Assembly: GCA_002778195.1 (NCBI GenBank)
Contig: PCDI01000008.1
Span: 1,050,655 to 1,114,654, forward strand
Length of the DNA: 64,000 bases
Source of the DNA: Raffaelea ambrosiae
Lineage: Eukaryota > Ascomycota > Sordariomycetes > Ophiostomatales > Ophiostomataceae
Direction: 5' to 3'
Part shown: one piece after another, positions 58,222 to 64,000 of the stretch
Layout of the letters: the number at the start of each line of letters is the position of its first letter
Position numbering within the stretch: position 1 is the stretch's first letter
Notes under the pieces: model-generated
The model's database searches: none
Told to the model about the DNA's origin: nothing
Seen by the model: only the letters and a program-made list of their open reading frames with translations
Made by a program: the position numbers and the translations under genes

Positions 58222-60389
58222 GGAGCGACGGAGGCCTGGATAGAGACAAAGCAGGTGTCAGTGTGTGAAGAGACAAAGCCAGCACAGATTAGGGACTCCC
58301 AACATCGGGGAGACGAGGGTGTGTTTCTTACGTGTACGGTCGGGCAGGCCGCTGTCGTTGGGCGTCAGGGTGCGCGCGGCTGGATGAGACAGCAACAGCA
58401 AGGACACAGTGTGGTCAGAGCTGGTCAGAGCTGGTCAGAGCTGGTCGGAGCTGGCAGACGCACGACAGAGGCGTGGTTGGTCGCGGAGTCGAGGGAGCCG
58501 CTTTGTTGCAACGTGCTGTCTCGAGGGAGAGACGTGCAGATCACCACAGGAAAAGGAGGCAAGCAGTGCGCCTGTCCGCGGGAGAAAGGCACAAAGGGCC
58601 GCACAAAAAAGAGAAGAGACTTTTTTTTTTTTTTTGGCGAGGAGGCGGTCGGGGAACAGATGCGCGGATGAGATGACGCGTGTCTCAGAAAGACAAGAGC
58701 CGGCCACAGACGCTGGTGTGTAACGGCAAAGACGACGGGTGTGAAACCACCATGTGGTGGTGGGAGAGCGACGTGTGCGAGTCGTCGTGGTGGGACGAGG
58801 AGAGGAAAAAAGAAAGAGAGCCGTGTCGAGGAGGAGGCCGAGGGCAGAGTCGAGGCCAGTCGAGGCCAGTCGAAGGCAGAGCCGAGGACAGCAGAAGATG
58901 CGTCGAGGTTGCAGAGCGGACGAAGCAAGGCCAGCCGCCAGCTCGTTGGTAGGGTAGCGTGCGCTTGGACGGCCGGAGAGAAGGAAGAGGAGAAGATCGA
59001 GGATCTAGGGCGGGCGGACTCGACGAAGGATGGATGGAGAAAGAAAGAAAGAGGAGGAGAGTTGGAGAGTTGGAGAAGCCAGCACAGGAACAGGAATGGT
59101 CTCTGTTGAAGTTGGTGCGCGTCTGGTTAGCACGCAGGTTACGCGAAGTGGCCCGTCATGGAGGCCCGAGAGGAAGGAGGTCGATGGCCATATATAAAGA
59201 CCACAAAAAAATTAAAAACAGCAGGGCCAAAAGGCAGAAAGGCAGAGATCAACGCACGAAGCACGGGGCCGGCAGGGGTGGGCAGACGAGGGGGGGGGGG
59301 CGCACAGTTGAGGAAAGCGGTGAAGTGGAAGAACAAGGGACGGGCCTCTGCTCTCTCCAGGAGGGTAGTGTGTGAGTGTGAAGAAGGGCTGTTGGCGGCC
59401 GGGTGTGTCTGTGTGATGGAATGTGTTGGACACAGTTGAAGCTTTTTAGCTTTTTTTTTTTTGGCAGCTGAAGATACGTACTGTGCGAAAGAGCCGACGG
59501 GTGGGAGACGGCCGCAAAGAAAACTCTTGGGAGTGATTATACAATATGGTGGCGTCGATGAAAAAAAAAGCCACAGGCTCGCCTAACAGAGAAAACAGAC
59601 GAGGTGAGCAAGAAGAAGGGGCGGGTGGTGTGGAAAAGAGAAAAACAAGAACCAGCAACGAGGAGGAAAACGAAGGTGGTGGTGAACGAGGATTTTGCCC
59701 GTCTTTATTTTTTTCTGGCCTTGTTTGGCAGGCGCGCGGCGCGGGTGGTGGTGCATGGGGGTTATAGGGGATTTTCTGGGGAGAGCCAGGCAGGGTGTGC
59801 TGGAAGGGAACGAGAAAAAACTGGGTCGCGACAGCGTGCGAGAGAGGGAATAAAATAAATGCCAAAATAAAATACGAAATGGGAACAGGCGGGCTCTAGG
59901 CTGGTTTGGGGGTGAAGGAGCGGCCGGTAGGCAGCGCGAGACCGCAGCAGCGGCAAGGCCGTTCAGGCAGGAGGGCGCTAGAGAAATAGGGGAGAGACAA
60001 TAAAAGAGCGTAAAGAAATAGAAGAAATAAAATAGGGAAATAAAAGAAAAAGAAGATATGTGACAAACCGAAAAAAAATATATAAAAAATAAAAAATAAA
60101 AAATAAGAATACAGAGACAAACCCCCGGGGAAATAAAACCGAGCAAAACAACAGCAAATTAAACGACACCCCCAAAAGACAAAACAAGACGAGACAAAAA
60201 ACAACTTCAGAAAACGCGCCACGGTCGTGAGCACAAGAGAGAGATTGTGTGTGTGTGTGTGTGTGTGTGTCTGCCACTGGCAGCATGCAAGGGTCGGTCT
60301 TCTTCTTTTTGCACACCACCAATGAACGTTTTGCGCCTAGTTCGGCAAATTCCAGCAGAATGGGGTGTAGGGGGGTGTGTACACATGAG

Positions 60390-60427
<38 letters not shown>

Positions 60428-63400
60428 TGGTGGAATAGGATGGGTGATACTCGTACAATGTATCCCACTCGTAGACCGATCCCCTAAACAGCAGAGCAAA
60501 ATTGGGGAAGGCGGGAGAAAAGAGACAGGGCGCCAAGGACCAGGGACGGGTCAAGGAAGGGGAAGGCTAGGAAAGGGGATGAAAGAGAGTGCCGAGGATG
60601 CGGATGAGCAAAAGGAGAAGGTGAGATTTGAAACGTACAAGTGAAGTATCGCACTGGACCAAAGCAGCGACCGAGAGAGAGAGAGAGAGAGAGAGCGCGA
60701 GAGACCAAGAGACCAAAAGAGAGTCTGAGAAGGTCTGTTAGGCAAGAACGAGCTGATAGAAGCACGGATGCAGGCGAATGGTAGACCGCAAGGACAAGGC
60801 GCAATCTGTGTGTCTTGGTCGAAGCTGACGGCGCGCACACACGGGGCAGCAAGTGGGCTCGTGTAAGCGAAAAGAGGCAAGCGGATCGTCACCGAGGCGG
60901 GCTGGCACGAGCTGAAGGAGCGAGACGAGAAGGGGGAAAACGACGAGAAGGAGGCTGAGGGGGGGGNGGGGGGGTGAGAAGATCAAAAAGAGGCCAGAAA
61001 AAAAAACAAAAAAAAACAGAGGGAAGAATAAGAGAGGGTGTTATATGTTATGGACGAGTGGGTTTGGAAAGTGGACTTGGAGAGTGGACTTGAAAAGGGA
61101 ACATGAAACGGGAAGGGGGGGGGGGGGATGGGGGAGGAGGGAGGAGGGAGAACACGAAGATATATAAAAATTGAGAAGGGAAAGAGGAGGAGAGGAATCG
61201 AGAGACTGTGTGTGTTTGAAAGAGAGTGTGAGCGTGTTAGTGTGTGAGGCGAGCGTGCCTGGCCGTCTAAGAGAAAAGCCGAGAACGAAGGCTAGGAAAC
61301 CGCAAGACGAGAAAACAGGAGAATTAGAAAGCCGCCTTGAAGAAGGCACTTTTTGGAAAGGAAAAGGAAAAAAAAAGAAGAAAAAAACACTTTTCCTCTG
61401 CCAATCACACCCCCCTTGAGATTGGCCTCAAGCAAGGCGTGTTTTGGCTCTTCTGTTTCTGGCCTTTCTTGTCTTTGTTGTTTTTCTTGTCGTGTTTTAT
61501 TTCAATTGTTGATTTCAGTTCGCATACTACCATGTACTAACTCGTGCATTCCAAATTCACCGTCCTCCCTCGAAGCTTCTTACTTGGTCACTGTCCTTCG
61601 TCCTCCTCCTTTAGCCTGACCGCCAGAATGTCCGGATGCACACAGCAGAACAGACTGTCAGATGGGATGGCCCCTCCTCCTTCTTTCTTGGAGTGTGCCT
61701 TCGTTCTTAGCCTACGGTCTCGTCCTGGGTTGCAATACCATTTTGCTCGTAATACACCCCGGCTGCCGAGTTTGAAACAAAATAAAGAACCCTCCTTCTT
61801 TTTTCTGCACACCGTGGCTGAGCCAGGGGGCGGCAACAGTAGTGGCCGCTGTAAGGCCAGACCCACACAACGTGGAGAGGGTCCCCTGAAAAGCAACTAA
61901 CTTGTTCTCTGTACAGAAAAGAAGGAAATGGGGGAAGGGGGTGTCGTCGACCACCCACGCTACTATGTACGCCCCCAGCACCCCCTGTCCTGTCCTGCCT
62001 GTCCTGCCTGTCTGCCTGTCTGCCTGTCTCTTGCTGCCTGTCCTGCTGCCCTGCCCACTTTCTGTGCCCGGCATGGGGACCTTGCATGTACCTCTGGCAT
62101 GTACTGTTGCATGGCCCGTTTTTTTAATTCCTTCTTTCTCTTCACCACCCAAGAAAAAACGTGTGAGCACATGGGTTTATGTCTGGGTGCGTGTTTCTGC
62201 ATCAGAGCATTCCATAGCATTATCATAACGGTTTTTCTCGTGTACCCATGTATCTTGGGTTATCTTGGGTTTTGGGCATCTTGGGTGTCTTGGGTATCAT
62301 GGGTATCTTGGGTATCTACATCTCATTAAAATGCCGTTCCCAACCCAGGGCAAACAGGCAGCCGGACAGGGGAGGGAAACATGCCTGAAGATACACCGTA
62401 GAGATATCTCGATACATTACGAGTGCATCTTGTTTTCCCCGTCGGCGTCACAGCGACACTTTATGCATCCGTTTTCTGACAGGTTCTGTTTGTTGGTGGC
62501 CTTGGGCTGGGGGGCCTTGGGATTGGGCCGCTGGGTCTGGCTTAGTGTGCTTGGCTGTGTGTCCTTGCCCCCGCCCCTATCTAGATGTCGCTGTAATAAC
62601 TTCTATCTGCATAGCATTTCGCTTGGTGTCTCTCTTTTTTTGGTGTGTGATCTTATTTTTGGCATATTTGACAGGTATCCACGCAGGCTCCTCTTTGTGA
62701 ACTAGAAAGACTAGAAAGACTACGAGTAGAAAGACAAGACCGTAGTTCGGCTGCACGACTCCACCAGTTGGTTCATGAAAGCTGGCGGCATCTCCTCTTT
62801 TATCTTTTTGTCCCCTTTTCCCCTGGCGGTATACGATACGTCGGCGATGCTGTGATGCCCTTTTTTTTATCACAGCTATCACAACCGTTCTCTCCCAAAC
62901 GTCACCTAATTTGGAAAACATGTCATGTGCATTTGGAAGATTGTTCTATGGCGCCTTCGATAGACCTTCCGTGCATTCTCCCTGCATACATGCATACGTT
63001 GAGACTCTGTGCTGGGGTGGTACACACTCGCAGCAATCGTCATGGGTGGTGGTGAGGTGAAGGTAGCAAGGAAGCGCTAGGGAACAAGGGAGAACAGACC
63101 GTTTTTTTGTTTGTTTGTTTGTTTGCGTTGATTTACCAGGTTATGGCAGCCGTTGGTGGCTTCGGTCACCTTAAGCCGCCTTGATCATTTTTCGTCGCTA
63201 GCATAGTCGCCGTCCAAGATGCCTTGCAGATGTGCCACGGATCCTAAGTACTTGTAGATACCGCAGAAAACGGTCAGAAGACGAGAGCTGCCAGCAGTCG
63301 CCAGGGGAAGCTGTAGTTCCTGTTCAGTCCCTGTTCCGATTTTCTGCTCTGTGGCCTCTTTTCTCGGCGATCGACCTAGTTCTTGTCATTCTCGTCCAAG

Positions 63401-64000
63401 CCCCCCCCCCCCCCCTTCAAGGAGACGACGTTTTACTACGGTGGTACTACCAAGCCATGTACGTACCTCGTTTCCAGACCCTTCCTCCCTCGTCACATCT
63501 CCCATCTTCAAACACGACCACCCCTGTCGCTTCCAATCTCGTTCGCGCCCCATCCGCCTGAATCGAGCTTAGGCCGACCCATGCTCTGTGTGTATGCGTT
63601 GGCGTCCATTCACCATGGTATTTTTCTTTTATTCCAAGAGTTGTTCTGGAAAAAAAGAGGGGGACCGCTCGTAGTAACTAGTTAGTACTGAACTAACTAC
63701 TCAGGCAAGTGCGCTGTGCGTGCACTCACGCGCACGCACACGGAACATGCACGGAATACGGGAGTGCAAGGGCATGATCGGGAGGAATGAGGCCAGATGC
63801 CCTTTCCCCCAGAGAAGCACAGAGCCCTTCTTCTTGTGACTGTGAGGGTACCTGGTTGAAGAAGGTGTGTGGCCAAATAGTTGCATAGTTGGTAGTTTTC
63901 TGGTATACGCTCAGCCTCTTGCTTGTACTCGTAAGATACGCCATATTCTGGCGGATGGGTGATCCCATTCTCCCCCCATCTTATCCCTTTTTTTCGCTTC
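58222..64000. other. 5.8-kb gene-free region upstream of the C2H2 factor
   Basis: No conserved frame or RNA gene to the window end. It holds a 10-bp tandem repeat (AGAGCTGGTC, four copies, about 58418-58458), TG microsatellites at about 60246-60270 and 60392-60421, a GA run near 60677-60694, long G and A runs, an undetermined base in a G run at 60967, and a 9-10-bp CTTGGGTAT-like tandem at about 62250-62320. The left half is purine-rich on the plus strand, as upstream of ERT1, so a leader made with the C2H2 gene would be pyrimidine-rich. Confidence 0.65.
62250..62320. repeat. Imperfect 9-10-bp tandem (TATCTTGGGT)
   Basis: About seven degenerate copies of TATCTTGGGT / GTCTTGGGT / ATCATGGGT in non-coding DNA. 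Confidence 0.8.

Overview
The window is nuclear DNA of a filamentous ascomycete (Pezizomycotina, most likely a Sordariomycete; inferred, not proven). The evidence is the type of genes, spliceosomal introns with GTRNGT donors and CTAAC/CTGAC branch sites, GC-rich third codon positions, and long intergenic stretches full of homopolymers, microsatellites and 8-12 bp tandem repeats. There is no operon, prophage, CRISPR array, rRNA, convincing tRNA, intact transposon or biosynthetic cluster. I rebuilt exon models by hand. All splice junctions given below are in phase and join conserved family residues unless I say otherwise.

Left part (1-17 kb): the end of a metallo-beta-lactamase-fold hydrolase (+, cut by the window edge); the CCR4-NOT E3 ligase NOT4 (-), which is probably split by a 1.6-kb intron so that the large disordered reading frame at 1562-4386 is its C-terminal half; mitochondrial complex I 30-kDa subunit (+); an orphan protein with a 12-residue acidic tandem repeat (+); glyoxalase I with two possible starts (+); and a 2EXR-domain protein (+). 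Middle part (18-43 kb): D-3-phosphoglycerate dehydrogenase (+), riboflavin kinase (+), the gluconeogenesis regulator ERT1/AcuK (-), an 8.5-kb gene-free region upstream of ERT1, an MFS drug/H+ antiporter with unusually long introns (-), and a membrane-anchored GH5 exo-1,3-beta-glucanase of the ExgD type (-). Right part (44-64 kb): branched-chain 2-oxoacid dehydrogenase E1 beta (+), F-actin capping protein alpha with a 19-nt microexon (+), cytochrome b5 (+), TFIIE beta (+), a four-finger C2H2 transcription factor with a 25-glutamine tract (-), and 5.8 kb of gene-free DNA upstream of it.

Most genes are conserved housekeeping functions (respiration, serine, flavin and branched-chain amino-acid metabolism, methylglyoxal detoxification, mRNA decay, transcription initiation, actin, cell wall), each with its own promoter. 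The two transcription-factor genes have by far the longest upstream regions. The items most worth checking are the NOT4 alternative 3' end with its His10-(AspHis)11-Asp6 tract, the acidic repeat orphan, the long introns and microexons, and the low-complexity insertions inside otherwise conserved enzymes.
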